Shown here: one piece after another, positions 14,543 through 23,166 of the stretch
How the letters are laid out: each line of letters starts with the position of its first letter
Numbering within the stretch: position 1 is the first letter of the stretch
From: Pontibacillus salicampi
GTDB taxonomy: Bacteria; Bacillota; Bacilli; Bacillales; BH030062
Direction of reading: 5' to 3'
NCBI RefSeq assembly: GCF_042434395.1
Contig: NZ_JBHLTP010000011.1
Span: 1 to 64,000 of the forward strand
DNA: 64,000 bases
Notes under the pieces: model-generated
What the model saw: only the letters and a program-made list of their open reading frames with translations
What the model was told of the DNA's origin: nothing
Databases searched by the model: none
Made by a program: the position numbers and the translations under genes

Positions 14543-17491
14543 TTAATTATCTTTATTTTCCTCCTCATACAAATACTTTTGCAGCATATGGGTGAAAGTC
14601 TGGACTTGAAGCGGTTTGGTCATATAATCATCGAACCCTGCTTCTATCCCTTTTTCCATATCTCTTGGCATGGCGTTAGCACTTATTGCTACCACAACTG
14701 TATTCTTTGTTTCCTCCATTCTCTTTAATGTAGAAAGTACGTCATATCCATCTTGTTCTGGCAAATGAATATCTAATAATAGTAAATCCGGCTCGTGTGC
14801 TTGAGCTAAATCAATTCCCATCTCTCCATTAGCAGCCGAGAAAAATTCAATATCAGGATACTTATTTAAAATCTTTTGCACAAGGTGAAGATTGGCTGGA
14901 TTATCCTCCACATACAATACCTTCTTTTTCCCTTCAAAGGTAGCGTACTCTCCTTGCTCTCTTTCTTGCTCCAGGTTAGGAATATCCATCCATTCCACTA
15001 AAGGCATTTCGATTCGAAAAATGCTTCCTTGCTCGACTTTACTTTGGACGGAAATAGTACCGTTCATCATAGCTACCAATTGCTTTGTAAGGGCTAGACC
15101 AATGCCGGTTCCTTCTATGACAACATCTTCTCGTATCCTTGTGAATGGCTCGAAAATATGAGGAAGCTCCTCCTCTTCAATGCCAAAACCGGTATCCTCT
15201 ACAATGAACTGCAAGGTATGCTGCTGGATGCTACAGGAGAAATGAATGCTCCCGCCTTCTTGATTGTATTTGACCGCATTAGATAATAAATTCAGTAATA
15301 CTTGCTTCAATCGAGTTCTATCTGCATACACATATGTTTCCCTGCAGCAGCGAATCGTATGGTTTAACTGAATATCTCTCTTTCTCGCTAATGGATACGT
15401 AATGCTTAATACTTCATCAATAACGCTAGAGACCTCTACGGGCTCTATTGAAACGGAAAGCTTTCCAGATTCTATCTTAGCCAAATCCAGTATTTCATTA
15501 ATTAATGTTAATAGGTGATTACCAGCTTTGATTATTTCCTCCACATTTTCCATTTGGGAGTCATTCAAATTTTCTTCTTCGAATTCTAATAACTGAGCAA
15601 AACCCAATATAGCATTCATAGGTGTTCGTAGCTCATGACTCATGCTGGATAAGAATTCAGACTTAGCCTGAGAGGCTCGCTCCGCTTCCTCTTTCGCTTT
15701 CCTTAAGGATTCCTGTAACTCTTTTAAACCCGTAATGTCTCGAACCGTTAAGACGTAATGCGTTTCACTCCCCTGTCGATCTTCAATAGGTGAAAGTCGG
15801 CCTTGGAACCATCGCTTACCACTTAATGTTGTAATATAGTACTCCATATTTTTAGACTCTCTTGTACGACTCACCTCTTGAATGGTAGACATGAAATGGT
15901 TCGAATCCTCTTCTGAAAACACTTCTGGAATGGAGGCCCCCATCAACTCTCTAATAGGTTTGGCTAGTTTCTGCTCATTCCTTGTCCAAATAGATAAATA
16001 GCGGCCCTGACTATCAATACGCATAATAATATCATCAATGGAAGAAATAACAGCTCTTAAGTCGGATTCCTTTTCCTTGAGCTCCTGTTGGGCTGCATGA
16101 AGTGCTTCATTTGCTTTCCCTAATGTATTCCCCATTGTTGTTATGCTCTTATCAATGTCATCAAGCTCTTCTATTGAATAGGATTGACTCGATTGAAAGT
16201 AATTTCCTCTGCCAATGTCATGAACAGTGTTTTTCATATCTAGCAATGGCCGGGAAACCTGATAGCTCATTTTTTTGGAATAGCGAAACAAGAATAGAAA
16301 ATAACCTAAATAAAAAACAAGCAGCGCTGCAATAAGGAGTGCTCCAATTCTAATTAATGTCTTATTTATATCTGCAATGTTTCCGTATATATGATCCTCT
16401 TCAATAACGACGAGAAGCTTCCAGCCCGTTTTAGGCACCGTAGACCAGGCCAGCATTCTTTCTTCCCCGTTAATGGAGGCCTCTAGAAGACCTTGGCTGT
16501 TCTCTTTTAAACTTGCAGCATAAGGTTTGGTGGCTTGCAAATTAAACACATTATAGTTACTTGGTTTTAGCGTATTTTTTAATACAGCATGTTGGTAAGT
16601 ATGTCCCTTTAGTTCCGTTAAGCCAAGAAGCTGTTCGCCTTCCTCCGGTAAAGCTAATAGGGTTCCATCCTCCTCCATTAAAATGCCATAACCCTCCCAG
16701 GGAATATCAATATTTAACACATCGTTTACGATAGTGGAGACTTTTATATCAATACCTACTACGCCTTCTAGGAAATTATCATTATAGACAGGTGCAATGG
16801 AAGAAGCGATCCAGCCTTGACCAGCTGGATCTAAATAAGCATCAGTCCAAACGACCTCCCCAGAAGGATTATGCTCTTTATCAGCTTGATAGAAAAAATT
16901 ATAATCTTGAGCTTTCATAGTTGGAGAATATTGATTTTTCACATTAAAGTAAGGGTAAATAACATTTAAGGTATCATATGTATTCATGTAAACACCAGCT
17001 GCCAGAGGCTCACTTTCGTAAATATGCTTCATCAAATTTTGTTGTGATAGTATTTGGGCAACCTTGCCAATATCCTTCTTTTTATCTGGCATTGCATTGC
17101 TATAGTATACTGCTGCCCCGTCTGAGGATGTATTAGAGGCAGAGTAATATACGCCATTTCCTGCAAATTCTAATCGCTGCTTATCCTCATCAGATAACGA
17201 ATGCTCCTCCTGCATAGCTTCTTCCATTTCTTTCCGGAATAATTCCGTAACCTCTGAAATGGAACGTACCTTATTGGATATTACTTCACTCTCTGTTGAG
17301 GCAAGCTGTTTCAATTCTACCTGGGCTTCTTCTTTTAAATTATGCACAATTGAATTTTTAGACCACTCAAAACTAATGAAATAGAAGGCGATAAACACCA
17401 ATTCCACAACCAGTAGTGGAACTAACGCTGTCCGAATAAAGGAGCTCCAAATCCATCTTAACAAGGGAGATTTTTCTTTTTGGTTATTCAC
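14543..17491 (-). CDS. Hybrid sensor histidine kinase (dCache-HAMP-PAS-HisKA-HATPase-REC)
   Basis: 982 residues. TM1 is ~22-40, an extracellular double-Cache-like sensor ~45-375 (with the WTDAYLDPAGQGWIASS and GVVGIDIK segments), TM2 ~382-402, HAMP ~405-465, PAS ~475-590, and HisKA with His619 in SSMSHELRTP. The ATPase domain has the N-box at N739 and DTGFG at 766-770, and a C-terminal receiver carries Asp907 in LLLLDIHLP. The start is GTG with AGGAGG 9 nt upstream. The attached receiver plus a separate LytTR regulator suggests a branched or phosphorelay-like circuit without a visible Hpt domain. Cache sensors typically bind small metabolites; the ligand is unknown. Confidence 0.9.
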   Translation of the reverse strand: MNNQKEKSPLLRWIWSSFIRTALVPLLVVELVFIAFYFISFEWSKNSIVHNLKEEAQVELKQLASTESEVISNKVRSISEVTELFRKEMEEAMQEEHSLSDEDKQRLEFAGNGVYYSASNTSSDGAAVYYSNAMPDKKKDIGKVAQILSQQNLMKHIYESEPLAAGVYMNTYDTLNVIYPYFNVKNQYSPTMKAQDYNFFYQADKEHNPSGEVVWTDAYLDPAGQGWIASSIAPVYNDNFLEGVVGIDIKVSTIVNDVLNIDIPWEGYGILMEEDGTLLALPEEGEQLLGLTELKGHTYQHAVLKNTLKPSNYNVFNLQATKPYAASLKENSQGLLEASINGEERMLAWSTVPKTGWKLLVVIEEDHIYGNIADINKTLIRIGALLIAALLVFYLGYFLFLFRYSKKMSYQVSRPLLDMKNTVHDIGRGNYFQSSQSYSIEELDDIDKSITTMGNTLGKANEALHAAQQELKEKESDLRAVISSIDDIIMRIDSQGRYLSIWTRNEQKLAKPIRELMGASIPEVFSEEDSNHFMSTIQEVSRTRESKNMEYYITTLSGKRWFQGRLSPIEDRQGSETHYVLTVRDITGLKELQESLRKAKEEAERASQAKSEFLSSMSHELRTPMNAILGFAQLLEFEEENLNDSQMENVEEIIKAGNHLLTLINEILDLAKIESGKLSVSIEPVEVSSVIDEVLSITYPLARKRDIQLNHTIRCCRETYVYADRTRLKQVLLNLLSNAVKYNQEGGSIHFSCSIQQHTLQFIVEDTGFGIEEEELPHIFEPFTRIREDVVIEGTGIGLALTKQLVAMMNGTISVQSKVEQGSIFRIEMPLVEWMDIPNLEQEREQGEYATFEGKKKVLYVEDNPANLHLVQKILNKYPDIEFFSAANGEMGIDLAQAHEPDLLLLDIHLPEQDGYDVLSTLKRMEETKNTVVVAISANAMPRDMEKGIEAGFDDYMTKPLQVQTFTHMLQKYLYEEENKDN

Positions 17492-17632
17492 ATCTATGCA
17501 CCTCCTTTCCTATCTTCATTCTATATAAAAGCAACAAACGCACCTTGCCATTCATTCCACAACATCATAATGATAGTGTGTGATATCTGCTGACTTGGTT
17601 GCAAAATGATTCTGCCATAGTAGACATATTAG

Positions 17633-17670
17633 AAAAAGGGTCAACCAGTTTTCATCTGGTTGACCCTTTT
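17633..17670. terminator. Bidirectional terminator
   Basis: A 14-bp stem (AAAGGGTCAACCAG / CTGGTTGACCCTTT) with A-rich and T-rich flanks. It ends the 17726-18715 gene and insulates the kinase promoter. Confidence 0.85.
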
Positions 17671-17725
17671 ATCTTACTATATTATGATGTTCAATCATAC
17701 CTGGTGTGTGTTTGTCCGGTATTAT

Positions 17726-18715
17726 CTATTGTTCCATGGAAACAATCGTACGACCGGTCACTTTTCCTTGAAGTATTTGCTCTAATGTAGAAGGAAGCTG
17801 TTCTAATGTAATTTCATTTTCTATTGTCGCAAGCTGTTCTGGCTTCAAATCTGTTGCTAGGCGATCCCATACTCGCTTCCTCAGCTCCATTGGGCAATAA
17901 ACTGAATCAATACCTAGCAGGTCAACTCCACGCAGAATAAATGGCATAACAGTTGTTGGTACCTCGACACCTGCTGTAAGTCCACTTACCGCAACAGCTC
18001 CTCCATATTGAATGGAGCCTAAAACAGATGCTAAAGGCTTGCCGCCTACTGGATCCACAGCTGCAGCCCAACGTTGCTTCTGAAGCGGTTTAACCTTTTC
18101 TGGAGTAACTTCTTCTCTGCTCAACACAGTTGTTACCCCGAGGGATTTAAGATAGTCTGCCTGTTCAGATTTACCAGTTGCTGCTTCTACTGTAAAACCG
18201 CGCTTCACTAACATTGCAACAGCCATACTGCCAACTCCGCCTGTAGCACCCTGTACAAGAACAGGACCATCTTCCGGCGTAAGCCCGTTCTGCTCTAAAC
18301 GATGAACAGATAACGCCGCAGTAAAGCCTGCAGTACCGAAGGTCATTGCCTCTTTCAACGATAAGTTTTCAGGTAAAGGGACAATCCAGTTACTATTCAC
18401 TCTTGCATATTCACTAAACCCGCCATCTTGAGCAACACCTAATTCATAGCTTGTAACGATAACCTTCTGGCCTTCATAATAATCAGGATTATCAGAATGT
18501 GTTACCGTACCAGCCAAATCAATCCCTGGTACAATAGGATATTCTTTTACTACTTTGGATTTAGGAACAGTAGCCAGTCCATCCTTATAATTGACACTTG
18601 AATATACAACTTTGATTGTTACGTCGCCTTCCGGCAAATCAGATTCTGTTCGTTCAACGATTTGTGTATGGGCTTGTTCTTCTTCTTTTGTTACTAATAA
18701 TGCTTTAAATGACAT
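17726..18715 (-). CDS. YhdH/YhfP-family quinone oxidoreductase (acryloyl-CoA reductase type)
   Basis: 329 residues from ATG 18715, which has AAGGAG 8 nt upstream; the frame is open further upstream but without homology. It is a zinc-free medium-chain dehydrogenase/reductase. The start SFKALLVTKE, the SSVNYKDGLA motif (~45), PGIDLAGTV (~65), the NADPH loop QGATGGVGSMAV (~150) and the C-terminal GKVTGRTIV all fit the YhfP/AcuI group. Members reduce alpha-beta-unsaturated carbonyls, including acrylyl-CoA, with NADPH. The gene is monocistronic. Confidence 0.88.
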   Translation of the reverse strand: MSFKALLVTKEEEQAHTQIVERTESDLPEGDVTIKVVYSSVNYKDGLATVPKSKVVKEYPIVPGIDLAGTVTHSDNPDYYEGQKVIVTSYELGVAQDGGFSEYARVNSNWIVPLPENLSLKEAMTFGTAGFTAALSVHRLEQNGLTPEDGPVLVQGATGGVGSMAVAMLVKRGFTVEAATGKSEQADYLKSLGVTTVLSREEVTPEKVKPLQKQRWAAAVDPVGGKPLASVLGSIQYGGAVAVSGLTAGVEVPTTVMPFILRGVDLLGIDSVYCPMELRKRVWDRLATDLKPEQLATIENEITLEQLPSTLEQILQGKVTGRTIVSMEQ

Positions 18716-18855
18716 AAACAATCTCCTTTCTTGTGCAGCTTCATCTTGCACTTGAGGAAATGGTAACATAACACAGAAAAAGATGTCCTCTCTTAAGCAT
18801 TCGAGGTCCATTTGTATTATAATGGAAATTAATACACTCCCGAAAGGAGCTTTCT

Positions 18856-19083
18856 ATGCTTATCATTACCCTCCTATCCATTTCCTTTCCCTTCCTCATC
18901 TTTGTTTTATTACTTTATGGTATGTACAAGGGGCTTATAAAGAAGAGCAATATTACCGCCTATTATACCCCTTTCGATGAAATTACAGGGCAATCCTATA
19001 ACAGTTTTCAAGATGAACAAGAAATGGAAGAGGAAGAGGACAATCAAGAGGGAGAAGAAATAAACAAACTGCCCCATGTATGA
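18856..19083 (+). CDS. Small membrane-anchored protein, likely DUF3951
   Basis: 75 residues with one N-terminal membrane span (about 2-26), a short basic turn (KKS), the sequence AYYTPFDEITGQ and then a Glu-rich tail. The YTPFD-I-GQ signature after a single span is what I associate with the DUF3951 family of small Bacillus proteins of unknown role. RBS GAAAGGAGC lies ~7 nt ahead of the ATG. It is divergent from the MDR oxidoreductase gene and followed by a second small gene. Confidence 0.65.
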   Translation: MLIITLLSISFPFLIFVLLLYGMYKGLIKKSNITAYYTPFDEITGQSYNSFQDEQEMEEEEDNQEGEEINKLPHV

Positions 19084-19090
19084 GCTCTCC

Positions 19091-19117
19091 CTTTTGGTAT
19101 AACCTATATACCAAAAG
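19091..19117 (+). promoter_or_regulatory. Hairpin partly covering the next ribosome site
   Basis: CTTTTGGTAT / ATACCAAAAG, a perfect 10-bp stem with a 7-nt loop, begins 7 bp after the preceding stop. Its 3' arm includes the first bases of the AAAAGGAGGGG ribosome site of the 46-residue gene, so folding could limit translation. Alternatively it is a terminator without a good T-run. Confidence 0.5.
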
Positions 19118-19131
19118 GAGGGGATTTCTTC

Positions 19132-19272
19132 ATGAATCAGCATACGGAACGGCAAGATTATCATCCAGCAGCACTTTCCGCTGACATGCTGGAAGAAATA
19201 AGAACACTGGAACACAAACTTCGATCTCAATCTGACGAAGAAATTATTCTTATTGCTTATTCTCAAGACTGA
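19132..19272 (+). CDS. Small hydrophilic protein, 46 residues, unknown
   Basis: ATG 19132 follows AAAAGGAGGGG with 8-nt spacing; TGA ends at 19272. The product starts MNQHTERQDYHPAALSADML and continues with a charged amphipathic helix (EEIRTLEHKLRS) to an acidic end. No signal or membrane segment. It lies 48 bp after the DUF3951-like gene on the same strand and before a terminator, so the two are probably co-transcribed. Family not recognised. Confidence 0.65.
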   Translation: MNQHTERQDYHPAALSADMLEEIRTLEHKLRSQSDEEIILIAYSQD

Positions 19273-19305
19273 ACCACCTGTATAAAGGTGAAGTACTGGT
19301 TATCT

Positions 19306-19333
19306 AAGGCTCCTATTATAAGGGGCTTTTTTG
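19306..19333 (+). terminator. Intrinsic terminator
   Basis: AAGGCTCCT / AGGGGCTT stem with one imperfect pair, 6-nt loop and six T. It ends the small-gene pair. Confidence 0.7.
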
Positions 19334-19361
19334 TTTGTACAGCTACACAGACTCCATATCA

Positions 19362-19427
19362 CAAACTATCTTGCTTTACCAATTAGTGTGGTATATACTT
19401 AACTATATGGTATTACAAGATAGTTTG
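19362..19427 (+). promoter_or_regulatory. PadR operon promoter flanked by a 12-bp inverted repeat (candidate operator)
   Basis: -35 TTGCTT (19371-19376), a 17-bp spacer and -10 TATACT (19394-19399). CAAACTATCTTG (19362-19373) overlaps the -35, and its exact reverse complement CAAGATAGTTTG (19416-19427) lies just after the expected start site. This placement fits autorepression by the PadR protein encoded next. Confidence 0.65.
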
Positions 19428-19441
19428 AAAGGAATGAAAAT

Positions 19442-19774
19442 TTGTCGCTTCGAAGTCAATTACTAAAAGGCATATTAGAAGGGTGTATACTATCCATTAT
19501 TTCCCACGAAGAGGTGTATGGATATGAATTGTCTGTCAAACTTCAAAGCTTCGGACTGTCGGACGTAAGCGAGGGGTCTATCTACCCAGTCCTTTTACGC
19601 TTACAGAAGGCCAAGCTTATAAGTGGAGAAATGCGCACTTCCCCTTCAGGCCCAAAACGGAAATATTATCACATTACAGAGGAAGGAGAAAATACTTTAA
19701 TTCAATTTAAGAAGGAATGGGAAAGCATTAAGCTTCCTGTGGAACAAATCATCAAGGGGAGGGACGGAGATTGA
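19442..19774 (+). CDS. PadR-family transcriptional regulator
   Basis: 110 residues, the usual size of short (PadR-s2) members. The winged helix covers ~1-80: LKGILEGCILSIIS, then YGYEL, the SEGSIYPVLLRLQ recognition region and GPKRKYYHITEEG wing. A short C-terminal helix serves dimerisation. The start is TTG, 9 nt after GAAAGGA. Its stop overlaps the next start, so it is coupled to the membrane-protein gene. PadR-s proteins paired with DUF1700/HAAS-type membrane proteins commonly respond to envelope or drug stress. Confidence 0.9.
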   Translation: MSLRSQLLKGILEGCILSIISHEEVYGYELSVKLQSFGLSDVSEGSIYPVLLRLQKAKLISGEMRTSPSGPKRKYYHITEEGENTLIQFKKEWESIKLPVEQIIKGRDGD

Positions 19775-20451
19775 ACGCCAAAGAGTTAATTAAGGAAAAT
19801 AACCATAAGCGCAAGCTACTAACAGAAAACAATGAACAATATTACGAAAAAATGCTCATATATATTCGTACCCAACTATTTCTCTCGGAGGAACAAAGTG
19901 AAGAACTACTAATGGAATTATTAGAGCATTTACTCGAGGCTCAGCATCATGGAAAAACTGCAGAAGAAGTTTTTGGAGACAATCCAAAAGCTTATGCAAG
20001 GGAATTAGTCCAGCAGCTTCCTAAAGAAACTAAATCCAGCCTGTTTATATTCATTGGGTTTATCTTCGTTCAATTTATAGGCTGGATGGCACTAGGACAT
20101 GGTGGTATCTCAGTCATTTTAGGGTTCTTTTCAGACCTTGGGACAACTACTATACATCTCGGAAGCGGTGCAGTACAAATTATCGTGGATGTCATTGCGT
20201 CCATTCTCGTTATTGCTTTTGTGTTAAAATTACTTAGGGATTCCATGTTTAAGAAGGTAAGCAAATGGATAGAGTTTATCATCATATGGATGTTACTTCT
20301 TTTTCTCTTTTCCATATACATTTTTTCAGATAAGCTGATACCTGCATTCGGAGCTACCTTTGAAGTTCACGGCATCCTCTTCTTCATCTTTGGTCTTATC
20401 ATAATTGCTGGAAGTAAACGATTTGATACAAAGTTTCGGTTAACTAAATAA
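19771..20451 (+). CDS. HAAS/DUF1129-like membrane protein
   Basis: 226 residues. A cytoplasmic N-terminal ~85 residues (EEQSEELLMELLEHLLEAQHHGK..., then AEEVFGDNPKAYARELVQQLP) has the helical HAAS-like pattern. About four membrane spans follow (~90-110, 118-160, 172-192, 197-217). The start is TTG, overlapping the padR stop. The N-terminal module is often found behind PadR-s regulators and is thought to relay signals; the exact family (DUF1129 or DUF1700-like) is uncertain from sequence alone. Confidence 0.7.
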   Translation: MNAKELIKENNHKRKLLTENNEQYYEKMLIYIRTQLFLSEEQSEELLMELLEHLLEAQHHGKTAEEVFGDNPKAYARELVQQLPKETKSSLFIFIGFIFVQFIGWMALGHGGISVILGFFSDLGTTTIHLGSGAVQIIVDVIASILVIAFVLKLLRDSMFKKVSKWIEFIIIWMLLLFLFSIYIFSDKLIPAFGATFEVHGILFFIFGLIIIAGSKRFDTKFRLTK

Positions 20452-20458
20452 AGCACAT

Positions 20459-20498
20459 AAAAGAGCAGACTCCTGCATCATAACGGCCTGCTCTTTTT
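20459..20498 (+). terminator. Intrinsic terminator of the PadR operon
   Basis: AAAGAGCAG / CTGCTCTTT stem followed by further T. Confidence 0.75.
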
Positions 20499-20574
20499 CA
20501 AGCTCAACTCTTTGAAAAGCGTGGTAACTGTTATTTCAGAGCTGAGCCTCTTTTTATTAGTATATACCTACAAT

Positions 20575-21165
20575 TTATACAGAGTTTAAAGCCTGTTTGT
20601 TTCCAAAATATATAAGGCGAGGTTGCTTATATATGACAAAACTCAAAATAAGAGAGCTGATTATAAAGGAAGGTGTCATATACCCAAGATTGTACGTCAG
20701 AGAGTATAGCCAAACAGGCACCCCTTCTGGTGCATAGGAGGCAAAAAAGACAATTCCGCCAATATAATGGCTGAAGAATCGCAGGATACTGCCTAATAAG
20801 GCCCCACTTGTTACATACGCCGTAATTTTTGCCGCGTTGCCCTCCTTCATGGAGTCCTGGACGTTCTTAGCAAAAATACCTGCTAAACCAACCACGGTAA
20901 ACGCTAGTGGGTAGTCCATGATATATTGGACCGGGTGCACGATAAACGGCTGAATAAGTGAATTGATCAAGCCAATGAGCAAGCCTGTTAAGAGTCCACC
21001 TTTCAGACCCCACCGAAATGCCATAAAAAAGATTGGCACCATGGCAAATGAAATGGACCCTCCCTGAACCCAAAGTGGAACCGATAGATAAGGCAGGCTA
21101 AGAACAGCACCAATAGCAGCAAACATCGCTACTTCCACTAGAAATAAAATCCGACGATTTCTCAT
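20575..21165 (-). CDS. thiT: Thiamine transporter S component (ECF type)
   Basis: 196 residues with six membrane spans. The family marks are visible: an early EVAMFAAIGAVLS helix, WVQGGSISFAMVPIFFMAFRWG (~33-54), HPVQYIMDYPLAF (~77-89) with the aromatic and acidic ligand residues, and YNLGYMTPSFIISS near 158-171. ThiT binds thiamine in the membrane and works with the shared EcfAA'T energising module encoded elsewhere. A TPP riboswitch with terminator precedes it, giving direct evidence for thiamine control. RBS AGGGGAG lies upstream of ATG 21165. Confidence 0.93.
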   Translation of the reverse strand: MRNRRILFLVEVAMFAAIGAVLSLPYLSVPLWVQGGSISFAMVPIFFMAFRWGLKGGLLTGLLIGLINSLIQPFIVHPVQYIMDYPLAFTVVGLAGIFAKNVQDSMKEGNAAKITAYVTSGALLGSILRFFSHYIGGIVFFASYAPEGVPVWLYSLTYNLGYMTPSFIISSLILSFVIYKQPRLIYFGNKQALNSV

Positions 21166-21253
21166 TTCACATCTCCCCTTTACTATTCTTCAAATATTGT
21201 GTGCAGATTAGCTCTGCTATTTCTTTCCTCACAGTTCAAAAGAAAAGAAAACA

Positions 21254-21306
21254 CAAAAAAAGCAATGCAAGGGAGAGCTTTGAGATGGGTATCCTTTGTG
21301 CATTGC
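21254..21306 (-). terminator. TPP riboswitch expression platform (terminator)
   Basis: On the minus strand GCAATGCA pairs with TGCATTGC, followed by seven T. It lies between the aptamer and thiT and should form when TPP is bound. Confidence 0.85.
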
Positions 21307-21321
21307 GTGCCATCACGAAAG

Positions 21322-21405
21322 CCACATCCCTACGTTAGAATTAACTAACAGGTTCAGAGGGTCAGAACGAATCGTTCACTCTCAGCCATCAGGCTCCCCT
21401 TGTGG
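21322..21405 (-). ncRNA. TPP riboswitch aptamer (THI box)
   Basis: The minus strand shows GGCTGAGAG, ACCCTCTGAACCTG and TTAGTTAATTCTAACGTAGG followed by GATG, the conserved THI-box blocks in order. CCACA / TGTGG closes stem P1. It lies upstream of thiT. Confidence 0.95.
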
Positions 21406-21435
21406 TTTCTTACGTCTGCTTCTTTTGTAATATCT

Positions 21436-21464
21436 ATTATAAGGAAAGCGTTATAATCTTTCAA
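21436..21464 (-). promoter_or_regulatory. thiT promoter
   Basis: -35 TTGAAA, exactly 17 bp, -10 TATAAT on the minus strand, about 30 bp ahead of the aptamer. Confidence 0.8.
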
Positions 21465-21690
21465 GCTATGAAATAAATAGAAAATTCGTAGCAGATGTAT
21501 CCCATTTCTTATTTGCGAAAATATATCGTCATACAGCCCATAAAAACAGCCTTACTCGCTTTTGTTTTCCTGAAGAGCGTGTTGCCACCCTAAACTGACA
21601 GGTATATAGAACTATAATACGAAACATTTTCCTATTCTCTATTTATAGGTACCGTTACTATGTCTTCTTCTTTTGCAAACTGGAGTGATT

Positions 21691-21804
21691 CAGGTTTTGC
21701 TATAATAAGGTTAAGCCTTACTAAGAGTGACGTTACTCTTAACCAGTTTCTTAAGATTTGCTTCCCCTTCGAAACCTTTGTCTTAACGACAAAGGTTTTT
21801 TTCT
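21691..21804 (+). promoter_or_regulatory. Structured leader/attenuator upstream of the MFS gene
   Basis: An extended -10 (TGCTATAAT, about 21697-21705) is followed by nested complementary segments: GGTTAAG / CTTAACC, or alternatively TAAGAGT / ACTCTTA, which cannot both form. A strong terminator follows (AAACCTTTGTC / GACAAAGGTTT plus T-run, 21772-21804). The MFS start is 113 bp later. This has the layout of a riboswitch or attenuator, but it matches no class I recognise. A stand-alone small RNA of about 95 nt is the alternative. Confidence 0.55.
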
Positions 21805-21916
21805 GTGTCCAAAAGTTGTATGACTTTACAAATATACACCTTCTTCTATAATATTGTTTCTTGTTGCATATAGACCACTTACAGACATGTTCTATTGACT
21901 GGAAAGGAGAAGGCCT

Positions 21917-23104
21917 ATGAATACCAAACCTTCTATTTGGACCAAAAGCTTTATTAGTATCGCCTGTACAAACTTCTTCTTGTTTCTAACCTTTTACGCT
22001 CTGCTAACCACGCTCCCAATATACGTAACGGATACTTTAGGCTGCAGCGAATCAGAAGCCGGTCTAATTGTTACCGTCTTTCTATTAGCCGCTATTCTCA
22101 CGCGTCCCTTCTCTGGTAAATTGTTAGAAATTGGTGGAAAGAGAAAGATGCTGTTCATTAGTTTAGTCCTATTTACCCTTTGTTCCTTTATATATATATG
22201 GACGGACTCTTTTCTGTTATTACTTACCTTACGATTCATTCACGGTATATGGTTTGCTATCGCCACAACTGCAACTGGTGCTATTGCAGCAGATATTATT
22301 CCAGCTGAACGCCGTGGGGAGGGACTTGGTTATTTCGCCATGTCTATGAATTTGGCAGTGGTAGCCGGTCCCTTTCTCGCCCTAACTCTCTTAAATTGGT
22401 TATCATTTCCCATACTATTTACTATCTTAGCTCTAATCGTCATCGGTTCCGTTGTGTTTGCTTCAATGGTTCAGCCTGTACAAGAACAAAATAAGACTTC
22501 CACTAGGAAACTTACACTTGAGGATCTTTTTGAAAAAAAATCTATCCCTGTTGCTCTGACAGGGTTGTTTATCGCTTTTTCCTATTCAAGCATTATCTCA
22601 TTTATTTCTATTTACGCTAAATCAATAGGACTAATAGAGACCGCCAGCTTGTTCTTTGCTGTTTTTGCAGTGACGATGCTGCTATCAAGGCCCTTTGTTG
22701 GTAAATTGTTTGATGCTAGAGGACCAAACGTGGTGATCTACCCTTCTTTATTCCTATATGCTACCGGTTTATATATGCTTAGCATGACGGACAGTTCTAC
22801 TATGTTATTACTATCAGCAGGAATGATAGGTCTTGGATATGGTAGTCTTGTACCAAGCTTTCAAACCCTAGCTATTCAACAAGCAGACACCCACAGAAGC
22901 GGTCATGCAACAGCTACTTTCTTTACTTTTTTTGATACAGGAATCGCATCAGGTTCCTTCATTCTTGGCATGGTTGTTACCTATGTGGGCTACCATCCTC
23001 TATATGTTGCAATGTCCCTTTTCGTTATCGTAATCATGTACCTTTACTATCGTCTCGTTTCAACAAGGATTAAAAATCAGAAAAGCCAGTCCCATTCTAG
23101 TTAA
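21917..23104 (+). CDS. MFS transporter (YwoG/drug-exporter-like)
   Basis: 395 residues, 12 membrane spans. After the first span come ESEAGLIVTVFLLAAILTRP and the loop-2 motif GKLLEIGGKRKML, the MFS motif A region. Helix 4 reads RFIHGIWFAIATTATGAIAADI, then PAERRGEGLGYF, the drug-resistance subfamily pattern. A second motif-A-like GKLFDARGPN occurs in the C-half. It is a proton-coupled exporter in the cytoplasmic membrane; substrates are unknown. RBS AAAGGAGA is 7 nt before ATG. It is preceded by the attenuator-like leader and followed by a terminator. Confidence 0.85.
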   Translation: MNTKPSIWTKSFISIACTNFFLFLTFYALLTTLPIYVTDTLGCSESEAGLIVTVFLLAAILTRPFSGKLLEIGGKRKMLFISLVLFTLCSFIYIWTDSFLLLLTLRFIHGIWFAIATTATGAIAADIIPAERRGEGLGYFAMSMNLAVVAGPFLALTLLNWLSFPILFTILALIVIGSVVFASMVQPVQEQNKTSTRKLTLEDLFEKKSIPVALTGLFIAFSYSSIISFISIYAKSIGLIETASLFFAVFAVTMLLSRPFVGKLFDARGPNVVIYPSLFLYATGLYMLSMTDSSTMLLLSAGMIGLGYGSLVPSFQTLAIQQADTHRSGHATATFFTFFDTGIASGSFILGMVVTYVGYHPLYVAMSLFVIVIMYLYYRLVSTRIKNQKSQSHSS

Positions 23105-23128
23105 ATAGAAAGGGACTGGCTTTTCTTT
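23081..23128. terminator. Bidirectional terminator
   Basis: AAAAGCCAGTCCC / GGGACTGGCTTTT stem overlapping the MFS stop codon and facing the metalloprotease gene. Confidence 0.85.
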
Positions 23129-23166
23129 GTTCAAATTATAATGGCTTCATTTACCTTGGAATAAAA

